From contig NZ_VDZU01000001.1 in NCBI RefSeq assembly GCF_007673525.1, positions 744,001 to 808,000 on the forward strand: a stretch of 64,000 nucleotides of DNA, read 5' to 3'. Under the pieces are notes generated by a model, which saw only the letters and a list, made by a program, of their open reading frames with translations, had not been told where the DNA came from and did no database searches. The translations under genes were made by a program, and so were the position numbers. Origin of the DNA: Fictibacillus phosphorivorans. GTDB taxonomy: Bacteria; Bacillota; Bacilli; Bacillales; Fictibacillaceae. Of this stretch, positions 8,191-18,539 are shown piece by piece. The first letter of the stretch is position 1, and every line of letters begins with the position of its first letter.

Positions 8191-8745
8191 ATGCATTTTA
8201 ACATTCGTGGAGAAAACATCGAGGTGACTGAAGCCATTAGGGCTTACGTTGAGAAAAAGGTGACGAAACTCACAAAATACTTTAACGAAACTCCAAATTC
8301 TGAAGTACACGTCAATCTAAAGGTGTACAACAATGAACAATCCATTGAGGTTACGATACCGATGAAGGGCCTGCTGCTTCGTGCAGAGGAACGTCATTTG
8401 GATTTATACGCTGCGATTGATTTGGTGGTAGAAAAATTAGAGCGTCAAATTCGAAAGCACAAAACAAAAGTAAACCGTAAATTTAGAAATGCTGAAGGCA
8501 CAAAGCATATGTTTGCTAACGGTACAGAAGGCGTATCAACGGCACTGTTAGAGGAAGAGGACGATTTCGAAATCGTACGTGAAAAGCGATTCGATCTGAA
8601 ACCAATGGACACAGAGGAAGCCATTCTCCAAATGGGATTACTCGGCCATAATTTCTTCGTTTATAACAATGCTGAATCTGGTGAGATGAACGTCGTGTAC
8701 AGACGTAAAGACGGCAAATATGGCCTGATTGCAGGAACGAACTAA
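8191..8745 (+). CDS. hpf: Long-form ribosome hibernation promoting factor
   Basis: 184 residues, the long form that dimerises 70S ribosomes into 100S particles in stationary phase. The N-terminal domain (about 1-100) starts MHFNIRGENIEVTEAIRAYVEKK. After a linker, the C-terminal dimerisation domain (about 125-180) contains FDLKPMDTEEAILQMGLLGHNFFVY. AAAGGAGG provides a strong ribosome site. It is followed by its own terminator. In B. subtilis the homologue lies between fliT and secA, as here. Confidence 0.97.
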   Translation: MHFNIRGENIEVTEAIRAYVEKKVTKLTKYFNETPNSEVHVNLKVYNNEQSIEVTIPMKGLLLRAEERHLDLYAAIDLVVEKLERQIRKHKTKVNRKFRNAEGTKHMFANGTEGVSTALLEEEDDFEIVREKRFDLKPMDTEEAILQMGLLGHNFFVYNNAESGEMNVVYRRKDGKYGLIAGTN

Positions 8746-8762
8746 CATATACAAAACTAGAC

Positions 8763-8800
8763 TACACACCCCATGACACTTTTGGGGTGTGTTTTAAATT
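8763..8800 (+). terminator. Terminator after hpf
   Basis: ACACACCCCA pairs with TGGGGTGTGT around GACACTTT, followed by TTTAAATTTTT. Confidence 0.9.
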
Positions 8801-8815
8801 TTTGGAAGTAAGGTT

Positions 8816-8890
8816 GCCGATAAAATTGAATTTTTGCCGATAAATTCTGAATCTCGCCGATAAAACTGCATTCTTGCCGATATTTTCAAA
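8816..8890. repeat. Tandem array, 20-bp period, core GCCGATAAA
   Basis: Four cores GCCGATA at 8816, 8836, 8856 and 8876, exactly 20 bp apart, with variable TGAAT-rich filler. It lies between the hpf terminator and the ribosome site of the DinB-like gene. Confidence 0.85.
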
Positions 8891-8908
8891 GTGAAGGAGC
8901 CGCTAACC

Positions 8909-9391
8909 ATGAAAAACGATATCCTGTTAAAACAACTCGCAGCGTTTCGTCATAACACCATAAGCACTGTAGAAGGACTCACTGAAGAGGAAGCAGATTT
9001 TATTCCTGAGGGGTTTAACAACAACATTCGCTGGAACTTGGGGCATATTTTTTTGGATCAGTACGATTGGCTGTATCATAAGATCCGTGAAGATAATCCA
9101 GCACCGATTCATTATCGAGAGTTATTCGGTTATGGAACGAAGCCAGAGAATTGGCAGCAGACGCCCCCAACTCTTCAAGAACTTAGTCACCGTCTGATGG
9201 AGCAGGTTCAAGTGATTGGGGAGCAATTTGGTCATCGACTACATCAAGAATTAGATGAACCAACTGAACTAGGTATGAATACATTTGCAGAAGTGCTGCC
9301 CCGCACGTTTTATCATGAAGGTCTTCATTTAGGAACGATCCTCGCTATAAAAAAAGCGATTCACCTACAAAAACAAACACAAGCAAAATGA
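8909..9391 (+). CDS. DinB superfamily protein
   Basis: 160 residues forming the four-helix DinB/YfiT fold. Putative metal-binding His residues are seen in WNLGHIFLDQYDWLYH and in RTFYHEGLHLGTILAIKKA. Members include metal-dependent thiol-S-transferases and DNA-damage-inducible proteins of unknown reaction. The ATG at 8909 follows AAGGAG by nine bases; an earlier in-frame ATG at 8891 overlaps this site. Monocistronic; substrate unknown. Confidence 0.85.
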   Translation: MKNDILLKQLAAFRHNTISTVEGLTEEEADFIPEGFNNNIRWNLGHIFLDQYDWLYHKIREDNPAPIHYRELFGYGTKPENWQQTPPTLQELSHRLMEQVQVIGEQFGHRLHQELDEPTELGMNTFAEVLPRTFYHEGLHLGTILAIKKAIHLQKQTQAK

Positions 9392-9411
9392 AAAAAGTGC
9401 AGACTCCACGT

Positions 9412-11274
9412 CTACACTTTTTCGTCTTTCCATACAGAAACATTTCTCAACTGAGTTTCACCACTGCGATTTAAATAACCATACGAATAAACCAATCCTA
9501 CGAAATAAAAGACAAACAATAAATAAGCGGGTGAAAGATGAAAGTGGTTGTCGTACCCAATCATAAAATGTGTGCCAACGCCTGTTAGAAATCCTGGCAA
9601 ACCACCGAGTGCCAGTGTCCACCACACCCATTTTGCTCCTTCACGATATCCCCATAACGCTATGGTTAACAATAAAAATCCTTCTGAGATCAAAGCACCG
9701 CCAAATCCAGCACGATCGTGTGCGATTAACGGAATTAACTTATCGTTGAACGCAGTGATTTGTTCAGGTGTAAGTGCGAAGAACATTAAGTCTTCTTTTA
9801 CAAAAACTCCGTTCATTCCGATGATGGAAATCACGATTCCCGCAGAGAGCAAGCACATACCTGATACGATAAATAAGCTCTGCCCAAGCTGACTTCTTTT
9901 CCAAGATAACGTGTTATAGAGATTCAACCCTTTTGATCCCGTAGTGAGCTTTCGAGATTGATAAAGCCCATAAAGGAAAAAGGGAAGGATGATTAAATAA
10001 TAGATAAAGTGAAGCTTGTCAAAATAGCCGAAGCCCATAAAATAAAAGATGTTTAAGAAACCAAGAGCTGCAGCAATCAAATATGCCTTTTTTGCCAAAT
10101 GTTCCCCTTTTCGAATCCCGTGATACGAAAGCTGCATGAACATGAAACCTGCCGAAATCATAACACCTGCCAGACAAATCCGGTCATGAGACATGAAATG
10201 AAACAGGTGATGACTGAACCTTTGAATCTCTTCTTTTTGTATGCCTAAATATTGTTCATCATACGCTAGAAGAACTTCTGTTAGTCCGATGATTAAAGCG
10301 ATGATGCCTGCGATGAATACGCCAAGTCCCATCAGGAAAAAGGAGATCCAACCTGTTTGTTCAGCGGGTTTAGAAATAGGCTGTTGTTCATACAAAATTC
10401 GTTCGTTGATGCGCTTCGGAAGACCTGGTCCGGAATAAACAAATCCGCTATGAAGCTGTATGAGAGATGCGCCTTCATGAAAAAGTTCCATCGCATCACT
10501 CGGTTCATGGACGCCACCAGAAGCAATGATGGGCTTGTTATAAGGTAAGAGCTGTTGAATACTTTCTTTTAGATGATGCATTTCCATTTGTCCGAGTTCA
10601 ATGCCTTCATCACTTTCAATTCCTTCTCGAATGATAAAACCGTCTACAGCAACATCTTCCGTAACAGACTTCACTTTTTGATGAGTAAGTTCCAACAGAA
10701 GGGGTTTTAATGTAGATTCCCGAATTTCCTCCAAAAAAGAAATACCTTTCACATCGATAACAAAGAAAGCCGCATTTTCATCGAGTCTTTGAACAAGCTT
10801 TTCGTATTCTTGCAGTGATTCTCCCTTGATCGTTATCCCCAGTGGGATTGTCGCATTCTTCATAGATTGAAGTTTTACTATAGTTGCATCCAAACCTAAA
10901 TTGTCATGAAGGTTTTCATACGAAAATTTTTCTTTTGCAACATCTCGTAAAATAGGCTTTTTTGTTTTCTGCGGCAAAGCGGTAATCGGTCCTACTTCAA
11001 TAAAACCAAAGCCAAGGTTGGTGAATGCTTGAGTCCCATTCAGATGAGTGTCTAATGCACCACTAATCCCAACAGGTGAAGGAAAGGTGATCCCAGCAAC
11101 CATCCTCTCTAATTCTTTACTTGGCTGCATATGACCGAAGAATTGTATGATTTTATCTCCAAACGGCAGTTTGGCGAGGGTGTTCATCGTATGTAAGGTG
11201 AGATCGCGGCTTCTTTCTGATTTCATGCGAAACAGAAGTGGCTTGAAACAAGTATGATAAGACCAATCAGGCAT
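9412..11274 (-). CDS. Dihydroorotate dehydrogenase-like domain fused to a duplicated membrane module
   Basis: 620 residues. Residues 1-300 follow the class 2 DHODH pattern: FPSPVGISGALD, GFGFIEVGPIT, a partial NLHDNLGLD, and ASGGVHEPSDAMELFHEGASL before a GPGLPKRI segment. The NxSSPNT stretch with the catalytic Ser, the FMN-contacting Lys of GFDKDG and the ATNTT segment are all replaced, so it is probably not a working PyrD. Residues 310-610 hold about eight membrane helices in two related halves, each with HDR, an ALIS/VMIS-x-GF segment, YHGIRKG or WGYREG, and a D-x-x-H/F-H stretch. Function unknown; perhaps a flavin- or ligand-binding sensor. Confidence 0.7.
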   Translation of the reverse strand: MPDWSYHTCFKPLLFRMKSERSRDLTLHTMNTLAKLPFGDKIIQFFGHMQPSKELERMVAGITFPSPVGISGALDTHLNGTQAFTNLGFGFIEVGPITALPQKTKKPILRDVAKEKFSYENLHDNLGLDATIVKLQSMKNATIPLGITIKGESLQEYEKLVQRLDENAAFFVIDVKGISFLEEIRESTLKPLLLELTHQKVKSVTEDVAVDGFIIREGIESDEGIELGQMEMHHLKESIQQLLPYNKPIIASGGVHEPSDAMELFHEGASLIQLHSGFVYSGPGLPKRINERILYEQQPISKPAEQTGWISFFLMGLGVFIAGIIALIIGLTEVLLAYDEQYLGIQKEEIQRFSHHLFHFMSHDRICLAGVMISAGFMFMQLSYHGIRKGEHLAKKAYLIAAALGFLNIFYFMGFGYFDKLHFIYYLIILPFFLYGLYQSRKLTTGSKGLNLYNTLSWKRSQLGQSLFIVSGMCLLSAGIVISIIGMNGVFVKEDLMFFALTPEQITAFNDKLIPLIAHDRAGFGGALISEGFLLLTIALWGYREGAKWVWWTLALGGLPGFLTGVGTHFMIGYDNHFHLSPAYLLFVFYFVGLVYSYGYLNRSGETQLRNVSVWKDEKV

Positions 11275-11446
11275 AAGTAAACACTCCTTTTTATGCCGTT
11301 TTTTAATAAGTGTATCGCAAAAACTGGATGATATTTCAAACTTTTTTCAAACGAAAAATATTTTTCGTGTTTTTCTGCGTTTTGTTCTGAGGAATCTGTT
11401 TTAACAGCAGGATTTTGAAGTAGGTAAGGGGAACTAGTGAGTAACA

Positions 11447-11460
11447 AGAAAACGCTTACA
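11447..11460 (+). promoter_or_regulatory. Putative CcpA cre site
   Basis: AGAAAACGCTTACA matches the cre consensus TGWAANCGNTNWCA at 13 of 14 positions. It is 40 bp upstream of the acyl-CoA synthetase start, between likely promoter and ribosome site, a position suited to carbon catabolite repression. Confidence 0.6.
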
Positions 11461-11499
11461 CTAATGACTATGTTTACTATTTAAGGAGGAGAAGTAGTT

Positions 11500-13128
11500 A
11501 TGATGATGAATGTGCCTTTTCGAGTTACGAGTATGCTAGAGCATGCGGAGCGGTATTTTGCGAAAAAGGAAGTAACGAGCCGTACGATGTCTGGAATCAG
11601 GAAATTCAATTACCGGGAGATCGGTGAACGAACACGCAGGCTTTCGAGCGCGCTAAAGCGCCTTGGTATTCAAAAAGGTGAGCGGGTTGGAACACTTGCA
11701 TGGAACCACCACCGTCATCTAGAAGCTTATTTCGCCATCCCAGGTGTTGAAGCTGTTCTTCACACGATCAATATCCGACTTTCCCCTCAGCATATTGCAT
11801 ACATTATCAATCACGCCGATGACCAGATCTTGTTCGTAGATCAGGATATCCTGCCTCTTGTTGAAGCACTTAAAGACCATATTCCTAATGTAAAAGCGTT
11901 TATATTGATGACCGATGAAGACGAGCTACCGCAATCGCCACTTCAGCCTCTCTATCATTATGAAAAACTAGTAGAAGCTGGTGATCCGGTTTACGAATTT
12001 CCGCAGGATGTCAATGAGAACGATCCAGTCGGGATGTGCTATACATCGGCAACGACAGGAAATCCAAAAGGCGTAACGTACACGCACCGCTCGACCGTAC
12101 TACATTCGATGTCACTAGGACTTGCCGATGGCGGTTCTGTATCAGAAAGTGATGTTCTTATGCCAGTTGTACCGATGTTCCACGTAAATGCTTGGGGACT
12201 TCCGTATGCGGCAACCTGGTTCGGTTCGAAGCAAGTGATGCCTGGACCGCGATTCACGCCACAGCTTTTAGCGGAACTGATTGAGATGGAAAAAGTAACC
12301 TTTGCTGCAGGTGTACCAACGATTTGGATGGGGCTTCTTCAAGAACTCGAACAGAATAGTTATGATACTTCTAGTCTTCGAGCGGTTATTTGCGGAGGAT
12401 CTGCTGCACCAAAAGGGATGATAAAAACGTTCGAGGAAAAACATAATATTCCGTTCATGCATGCTTATGGAATGACAGAAACGAGTCCACTTGTAATCGC
12501 AACGCGACTGAAAACCTATCAAGCAGATTTGGACGAAGAAACGAAATTTGATTACAAAGCGAAACAAGGTTATGTCGTGCAAGGTGTTGAGATGAAAGTA
12601 ATCGGTGCGAACGGGGAAGTGAAGTGGGACGGCCACGAGATGGGCGAGCTCTTGCTGCGTTCGAACTGGATCGCGGATGAATATTATAACGATGATCGAA
12701 CAGAAGGTACGTTCAACGATGGATGGCTTCATACCGGGGATGTGGTTACGGTAGATGAAGAAGGATTCGTGAAGATCGTCGACCGGACGAAGGATCTCAT
12801 CAAGAGCGGTGGTGAGTGGATATCATCCGTTGATCTAGAGAATGCGATCATGGCGTTTCCAGATGTTTTTGAAGCGTCCGTTATCGCGGTGCCTCACCCT
12901 GAATGGCAGGAGCGACCACTCGCATGTGTCGTGTTGAAGCCTGAGGCAAAAGGAAAAGTGCCAAAAGAAGATATTGTTGAGTTTTTGAGGCCGCAGTTTG
13001 CAAAATGGTGGATTCCAGACGATATCGTGTTCATGGATGAGATCCCGAAAACGTCGGTTGGTAAGTTTTTAAAGCGGACGTTGCGTGATCAGTTGAAAGA
13101 CCATTATATGACGACCGCGAAATCGTAA
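11500..13128 (+). CDS. Acyl-CoA synthetase (AMP-binding, long/medium-chain fatty acid-CoA ligase type)
   Basis: 542 residues of the ANL superfamily, activating a carboxylate to acyl-AMP and then acyl-CoA. Motifs in order are the P-loop YTSATTGNPKGV (about 180-191), HAYGMTETSP, GWLHTGD and the C-terminal KDLIKSGGEWIS followed by PKTSVGKFLKR with the catalytic Lys. An AAGGAGGAG site precedes the first of three consecutive ATGs. A cre site upstream suggests CcpA repression, fitting fatty acid use as a secondary carbon source. Chain-length preference cannot be read from sequence. Confidence 0.88.
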   Translation: MMMNVPFRVTSMLEHAERYFAKKEVTSRTMSGIRKFNYREIGERTRRLSSALKRLGIQKGERVGTLAWNHHRHLEAYFAIPGVEAVLHTINIRLSPQHIAYIINHADDQILFVDQDILPLVEALKDHIPNVKAFILMTDEDELPQSPLQPLYHYEKLVEAGDPVYEFPQDVNENDPVGMCYTSATTGNPKGVTYTHRSTVLHSMSLGLADGGSVSESDVLMPVVPMFHVNAWGLPYAATWFGSKQVMPGPRFTPQLLAELIEMEKVTFAAGVPTIWMGLLQELEQNSYDTSSLRAVICGGSAAPKGMIKTFEEKHNIPFMHAYGMTETSPLVIATRLKTYQADLDEETKFDYKAKQGYVVQGVEMKVIGANGEVKWDGHEMGELLLRSNWIADEYYNDDRTEGTFNDGWLHTGDVVTVDEEGFVKIVDRTKDLIKSGGEWISSVDLENAIMAFPDVFEASVIAVPHPEWQERPLACVVLKPEAKGKVPKEDIVEFLRPQFAKWWIPDDIVFMDEIPKTSVGKFLKRTLRDQLKDHYMTTAKS

Positions 13129-13138
13129 AAATGTATGC

Positions 13139-13174
13139 AGAGAACTTCTCAAAAGTTTGAGAAGTTCTTTTTTT
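13139..13174 (+). terminator. Terminator after acyl-CoA synthetase
   Basis: AGAACTTCTCAAA pairs with TTTGAGAAGTTCT with a short loop, followed by TTTTTTT. Confidence 0.9.
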
Positions 13175-13285
13175 TGCGAAGGGGAAGAGAATAATCGCCT
13201 ATAAATTTGTGAGCTATAGGAAAAAAGTATGTATCTGCTGGACACAAAGTCATTATGTCTACCTCAAAAATACATCATAAAATAT

Positions 13286-13366
13286 ATTCACAGATAGCTG
13301 CTTTTTATTCACGGTAAATTGCAATATATTCACGTATAACAGCGATAATTTCACGGATAAAATTAT
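13286..13366. repeat. Tandem array, 21-bp period, core ATTCACGGATAA
   Basis: Four ATTCAC/TTTCAC cores at 13286, 13307, 13328 and 13349, exactly 21 bp apart. This is the main structure in the 380-bp gap between the acyl-CoA synthetase and the next gene. The rest of that gap shows nothing else. Confidence 0.8.
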
Positions 13367-13508
13367 TTATGTAAAGTTCGACAAAGCGCACTATGTATCT
13401 CCTGAATCCTTCATACCGAATCAACACTCAAATGACTCAATATCCCCTCATTAACGGTACAAAAAAAACACCACCCTCTGCAAACCACGAGAACAGTGCC
13501 CAATCTAC

Positions 13509-14132
13509 CTACTCTTCTATTTCTTTCTCAATCCATTTACCTGTTTCCGTTACGTCCCAATAATCACTAGCTTTATAGTCGTTCAACGACATATCGAGAT
13601 CGTGAAAAATGCGGTGAACGCCTTTTAATGGCTCTACACTCTCAGAACTCATACTTTTCTCAATCTTGCTAAGCGCATTCTCAACATCTGCCTTTAGTGG
13701 ACCCGCAACATAGGGCAGAATTTTATTTCGTATATCAATTTCAATATCTTTTAATACCGGTGTATGTGTGTCTATGTTGTATTTCGACCATTTATCATAG
13801 CCGAGCTCACCGTTCCAAAATTCATGAATCACATTGATTCGTCTTTGGATCTCGGTTTTTGGAACTTCTATGGTCGGCTTGAAGAGAGCGGTACCGCTTG
13901 ATTTTTCTGCCTCCGTTAATTCCTCATCAGACGGTGCATCTACACTCGCCGCAGAATTAGGACCAAACAGTGAATAATATCCCCATGTGCCAAGGCCGCC
14001 GATGATGAAGAAGCTGAGAACGAGGGTGAGAATGATCGTTTTGCTTTTTTCACTTCGCTGCTTATTTTGCTGCAGCTGCGCTTTTTGTACTTGCCCAGCG
14101 TTATCTGTCCTGTCTAGATCTGTGTTTTCCAT
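13509..14132 (-). CDS. Single-pass membrane protein of unknown function
   Basis: 207 residues. A Lys/Gln-rich cytoplasmic N-terminus (1-32) is followed by one membrane helix (about 33-55) and an external domain of about 150 residues. The external part is charged and predicted helical (RRINVIHEFWNGELGYDKWS and later SLNDYKASDYWDV). GGGGGAGG gives a strong ribosome site. It is divergent from secA. I do not recognise the family; nothing in context points to a role. Confidence 0.75.
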   Translation of the reverse strand: MENTDLDRTDNAGQVQKAQLQQNKQRSEKSKTIILTLVLSFFIIGGLGTWGYYSLFGPNSAASVDAPSDEELTEAEKSSGTALFKPTIEVPKTEIQRRINVIHEFWNGELGYDKWSKYNIDTHTPVLKDIEIDIRNKILPYVAGPLKADVENALSKIEKSMSSESVEPLKGVHRIFHDLDMSLNDYKASDYWDVTETGKWIEKEIEE

Positions 14133-14344
14133 TCAGAACCTCCCCCATCCATCTTTATATTATTTTACCAAAATTTAGTGCGTCAGTCTCTATGAAAGTG
14201 TCAAATTTTTCACATATATAGGAAGTTTCTTTACGATGAATGCTACAATTCCGATGAAAAGATTTGGGATTTCTTGTGGCTCGTTTCACAAACTGGTAGA
14301 ATAGAAGTGGTATATAATTTTCGAGAACAGGGAGCGTTATTCGG

Positions 14345-16864
14345 ATGATTAGCATTTTGAAAAAGATTTTTCCAAGTTCCAATGACCGAACGTTGAATAG
14401 ATACGAGAGAATTGCGGAAAAAGTGGAAACGTTAGCTGAAGAGTTTAAGGCTTTAAATGATGAAGCTTTGGCGAACAAAACGGCTGAGTTCAAGAGCCGT
14501 ATCGAAAAAGGGGAATCTCTGGATGACCTTCTCCCTGAAGCGTTTGCGACTGTGCGTGAAGCGTCAGCTCGTGTATTAAACATGCGTCATTATCCTGTAC
14601 AGATTATGGGTGCGGTTGCGCTTCATGAAGGTAACATTGCAGAGATGAAAACCGGTGAAGGTAAAACGTTAGTTGCGACAATGCCTATTTATTTGAACGC
14701 ACTAGATGGCAAAGGTACTCACGTTGTTACAGTCAATGAATATTTGGCTCGTCGTGACTCTGAGATCATGGCGCCGCTATACAATTTCTTAGGTTTAAGT
14801 GTTGGATTGAACGTATCTGACCTCTCAAAGGAAGAGAAACGTGATGCGTATGCAGCAGATATCACATATGGTACGAACAATGAGTTCGGCTTCGATTATC
14901 TGCGTGACAACATGGTTGTTTATAAAGAGCAGATGGTTCAGCGCCGTAACTATGCGATCGTCGATGAGGTTGACTCCATTTTAATTGATGAAGCGCGTAC
15001 ACCGCTCATCATTTCAGGTTCTGCCCAAAAATCAACGCAACTTTATCAGATGGCTAACATGTTCGTGCGTCAGCTGAAAAAAGAAACAGATTATACAGTA
15101 GATGAAAAGACGAAGAACGTTCAGCTTTCTGAAGAAGGTATCAACAGAGCGGAGCAGATGTTCTCGATCGATAACTTATATGATTATCAGCACGTAACAC
15201 TGAATCACCATATTAACCAAGCGTTAAAAGCGAACATCATCATGCAGCGTGATGTGGATTATGTCGTTCAAGACGGCGAGATCGTTATCGTTGACCCATT
15301 CACGGGACGTTTGATGGCTGGTCGTCGTTACAGCGATGGACTTCACCAAGCGATCGAAGCGAAGGAAGGTTTGGAGATTCAGCGTGAGAGCATGACACTC
15401 GCGACGATTACGTTCCAAAACTACTTCCGTATGTACAATAAGCTTGCTGGTATGACGGGTACGGCGAAAACGGAAGAAGAAGAATTCCGCAACATCTACA
15501 ACATGGATGTTATCTGTATTCCGACGAACCGTCCGATCGCGCGTGATGACAGAGCAGATCTTATTTATAAAACGATGCAAGGCAAGTTCAAAGCGATTGC
15601 TGCTGAAATCGAAGAGCGTCATAAAACAGGACAGCCGATCCTTGTGGGTACGGTTGCCGTTGAAACCTCTGAACTACTTTCACAGCTTTTAACGAAGCGT
15701 AAGATCAAGCATAACGTGTTGAACGCGAAAAACCATGAGCGTGAAGCGGAGATCATCGAAAATGCGGGTCAGCTTGGCATGGTTACGATCGCAACGAACA
15801 TGGCTGGTCGTGGTACGGATATCAAGCTTGGTGAAGGAGTTCTTGAAGTTGGCGGACTGCACATCCTAGGTACTGAGCGTCACGAATCACGCCGTATCGA
15901 TAACCAGTTGCGTGGTCGTGCGGGTCGTCAAGGAGACCCGGGTTCATCTCGTTTCTACATCTCGATGGAAGATGAATTGATGCGTCGATTCGGTTCTGAC
16001 AACTTAATGACGATGATGGAGCGTCTTGGCATGGATGAAGAGACGCCGATCGAATCTAAAATGGTTACAAAAGCCGTTGAATCTGCACAAAAACGTGTAG
16101 AGGGATCGAACTTTGATGCTCGTAAACAGCTTTTACAATATGACGATGTTATGCGCCAACAGCGTGAGATCATCTATGCACAGCGTCAAGAAGTGCTAGA
16201 TGCTGAGAACTTAAGTGATATCGTTCTTCGCATGATCGATTCTACACTTGAGCGAATCGTGACGGTTCATACACCAGAAGCGGAAGTTCAAGAAGAGTGG
16301 AACACGAAAGAGATCACGGATTATGTGAATGCAGTTATGTTCACAGAGCCGACGTTTACAGAAAAAGATCTATTCGGTCTTGATCGTGAAGAGATCATCG
16401 AGAAGATTCAAGCGAAAGTACATGCAGCGTTTGCTGAAAAAGAAACACAGCTTCCTGCTGAACAGATCGCTGAGTTCGAAAAAGCAGTAATCTTACGTTC
16501 AGTTGACAGCAAGTGGATGGATCACATCGACCAGATGGAACAGCTTCGTCAAGGTATTCACCTGCGTGCGTATGGTCAGAACGATCCGTTGCGTGAATAC
16601 CAGTTTGAAGGCTTCGAGATGTTTGAAGCGATGGTTGCTGCAATCGAAGAGGAAGTTACAACTTATATCTTAAAATCGCAGATCGAGCAAAACATGCAGC
16701 GTGAACAAGTGGCTGAAGGGAAAGCCGTTGTTCCGAGCGATAAACAAGATACAGCGAAAAAGAAGAAACCGGTTCGTAAAGCACAAGACATCAAGCGTAA
16801 TGATCCTTGTCCATGCGGAAGCGGAAAGAAATACAAGCAATGTCACGGAGCTGAACAAGAATAG
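14345..16864 (+). CDS. secA: Protein translocase ATPase SecA
   Basis: 839 residues, full length. Drives Sec-dependent preprotein export through SecYEG. Visible motifs are Walker [10 protein letters not shown] (about 100-108), [19 protein letters not shown], the helicase-like [16 protein letters not shown], and a C-terminal zinc-binding [14 protein letters not shown]. Gene order hpf-secA-prfB is as in B. subtilis. The start has a GGGAGCG site. Confidence 0.99.
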   Translation: MISILKKIFPSSNDRTLNRYERIAEKVETLAEEFKALNDEALANKTAEFKSRIEKGESLDDLLPEAFATVREASARVLNMRHYPVQIMGAVALHEGNIAEMKTGEGKTLVATMPIYLNALDGKGTHVVTVNEYLARRDSEIMAPLYNFLGLSVGLNVSDLSKEEKRDAYAADITYGTNNEFGFDYLRDNMVVYKEQMVQRRNYAIVDEVDSILIDEARTPLIISGSAQKSTQLYQMANMFVRQLKKETDYTVDEKTKNVQLSEEGINRAEQMFSIDNLYDYQHVTLNHHINQALKANIIMQRDVDYVVQDGEIVIVDPFTGRLMAGRRYSDGLHQAIEAKEGLEIQRESMTLATITFQNYFRMYNKLAGMTGTAKTEEEEFRNIYNMDVICIPTNRPIARDDRADLIYKTMQGKFKAIAAEIEERHKTGQPILVGTVAVETSELLSQLLTKRKIKHNVLNAKNHEREAEIIENAGQLGMVTIATNMAGRGTDIKLGEGVLEVGGLHILGTERHESRRIDNQLRGRAGRQGDPGSSRFYISMEDELMRRFGSDNLMTMMERLGMDEETPIESKMVTKAVESAQKRVEGSNFDARKQLLQYDDVMRQQREIIYAQRQEVLDAENLSDIVLRMIDSTLERIVTVHTPEAEVQEEWNTKEITDYVNAVMFTEPTFTEKDLFGLDREEIIEKIQAKVHAAFAEKETQLPAEQIAEFEKAVILRSVDSKWMDHIDQMEQLRQGIHLRAYGQNDPLREYQFEGFEMFEAMVAAIEEEVTTYILKSQIEQNMQREQVAEGKAVVPSDKQDTAKKKKPVRKAQDIKRNDPCPCGSGKKYKQCHGAEQE

Positions 16865-16996
16865 AAAGTTGCGTGAGAGAAGAGAGTCTTTTTATAGGCT
16901 CTCTTTGCGCTTGTAAGCAGACGTGAAAAAGGGTTAATTTTAACAGCGTTCGCATATTTTAAAGATGGAACAATTATAAGATGAGGTGCAAAGACT

Positions 16997-18095
16997 ATGG
17001 ATTTAGTAGAAGTAAAACAGGAATTAAACGTTATTGAAAAACGTATCAACGACTTTAGGGGGTCTCTTTGACCTCGATACGAAGAAAGTACGTATCGCAG
17101 AACTAGATGAAGAGATGAGTGCACCAACTTTTTGGGATGATCAAAACGCCGCACAAGTCGTGATTAATGAAGCGAACGGATTAAAAGAACAAGTGAACGA
17201 GTTTGAAGAACTTGCTTCCGCTTATGAAGATCTAGAGATCGCACACGAGCTTGTAAAAGAAGAAGCGGATGAAGATCTTCAGAAAGAACTTGTAAAAGAT
17301 CTGAAATCCTTAATCACGAAGCTGAATGATTTTGAGCTTCAGCTTTTATTGAACGAACCGTATGATAAAAACAACGCGATTTTAGAACTTCACCCAGGTG
17401 CGGGTGGTACAGAGTCTCAAGACTGGGCGTCCATGCTGCTTCGTATGTACACGCGTTATGCAGAGCGCCAAGGGTATAAAGTAGAAACGCTCGATTACTT
17501 GCCAGGTGATGAAGCAGGGGTGAAATCTGTAACACTGAGCATTAAAGGACATAATGCTTATGGCTATTTGAAGGCCGAAAAAGGGGTTCACCGTCTTGTT
17601 CGTATTTCACCGTTCGATTCATCAGGCCGTCGTCACACGTCATTCGTTTCGTGTGAAGTGATGCCTGAGATCACCGATGATACAGAGATCGAGATCCGTA
17701 CAGAGGACCTTAAGATCGATACGTATCGTGCGTCAGGAGCAGGTGGTCAGCACGTTAACACGACTGACTCTGCAGTTCGTATGACACATATTCCAACGAA
17801 CACAGTCGTTTCGTGTCAAACGGAACGTTCGCAGATCAAGAACCGTGAACGCGCGATGAAGATGATGATGGCGAAGCTGGTGCAGCGTCGTTTGGAAGAG
17901 CAGCAGGCACAGTTGAATGAAATTCGTGGTGAGCAAAAAGAGATCGGATGGGGGAGTCAGATTCGCTCTTATGTTTTCCATCCTTATAGTCTTGTGAAGG
18001 ATCACCGGACGAATACTGAGGTTGGTAATGTGCAGTCTGTGATGGATGGCGAGATCACGCCGTTTATTGATTCTTATTTGCGTTCTAAGTTGTAA
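16997..18095 (+). CDS. prfB: Peptide chain release factor 2 with programmed +1 frameshift
   Basis: RF2 recognises UGA and UAA and releases the peptide through its GGQ loop. The first 24 codons run from ATG 16997 and reach an in-frame TGA at 17069-17071. The slippery CTTTGAC is preceded by AGGGGG at 17057-17062 with a 3-nt gap, the canonical autoregulatory site. Translation resumes in +1 frame at GAC 17070 and yields 365 residues. [14 protein letters not shown] carries the SPF anticodon-like tripeptide, and SGAGGQHVN holds the GGQ. The interruption is regulatory, not a pseudogene. Confidence 0.98.
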
Positions 18096-18129
18096 AAAAC
18101 CATTTTGATTAGGCTTCGATGTTTAAAAG

Positions 18130-18261
18130 AGTTGATCTGCGCTCCAGGTGCTTCGCTTTCCGCGGGGCAGGCGGTGAGCCACTTGCCGCTTTGCGCCTTT
18201 AAGTGTCTCACCTGACCGCTTGTCCCGCAGGAGTCTGCGCACCTTCCGCTCCGTTCAACTT
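18130..18261. repeat. GC-rich palindromic dispersed element, copy 1
   Basis: About 132 bp, bounded by AGTTGA and TCAACT. The interior has long complementary arms (GGGGCAGGCGGTGAG against CTCACCTGACCGCTTGTCCC), so the whole unit can fold. It shares near-identical sequence with 34797-34927 and 58824-59017 and contrasts with the AT-rich surroundings. No transposase is present. It may be a MITE-like or REP-like element. Confidence 0.85.
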
Positions 18262-18354
18262 GTCGAGGGTGCTAAACAAAAAACTTTAAGTTACAAGCAA
18301 GCTTCAAATAACAAGCTAACAAAAACACAAACTAAAATAATGATACAAAAACAA

Positions 18355-18388
18355 AACTTCCGGGCTATTTGCTTCCGGAAGTTTTTTT
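18355..18388. terminator. Hairpin terminator at the 3' end of the 50-aa gene
   Basis: AACTTCCGG pairs with CCGGAAGTT, with a T-run on the + side and a weaker T-rich tail on the - side. It abuts the stop of the small minus-strand gene. Confidence 0.7.
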
Positions 18389-18539
18389 ATCGTATGTGTG
18401 TGAGATCTCCCTCTTGTACGAGCTCGATCTTTCTATGTTGTCCATCTGTTACAATCTCCACGTTTCCATTGTCATAAATCCAAACGACTTGATACTCCTG
18501 GCCGTTATAAATGACGAAACTCCCCACTTCTATTCGCAT
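18387..18539 (-). CDS. Small conserved-looking protein, 50 aa
   Basis: ATG at 18539 with TAGGAGTG five bases upstream; 50 residues beginning MRIEVGSFVIYNGQEYQVVW. The pattern of short alternating strands (VIYNGQEYQVVWIYDNGNVEIV) suggests a small beta-barrel, KOW- or SH3-like. It has its own hairpin terminator. Function unknown; reality is supported by start signal, codon pattern and terminator. Confidence 0.7.
   Translation of the reverse strand: MRIEVGSFVIYNGQEYQVVWIYDNGNVEIVTDGQHRKIELVQEGDLTHIR

Noticed and set aside
17034..17071. prfB as a broken gene because of the in-frame TGA
   Set aside because: AGGGGG, 3-nt spacing and CTTTGAC make the canonical programmed frameshift site; the interruption is regulatory.
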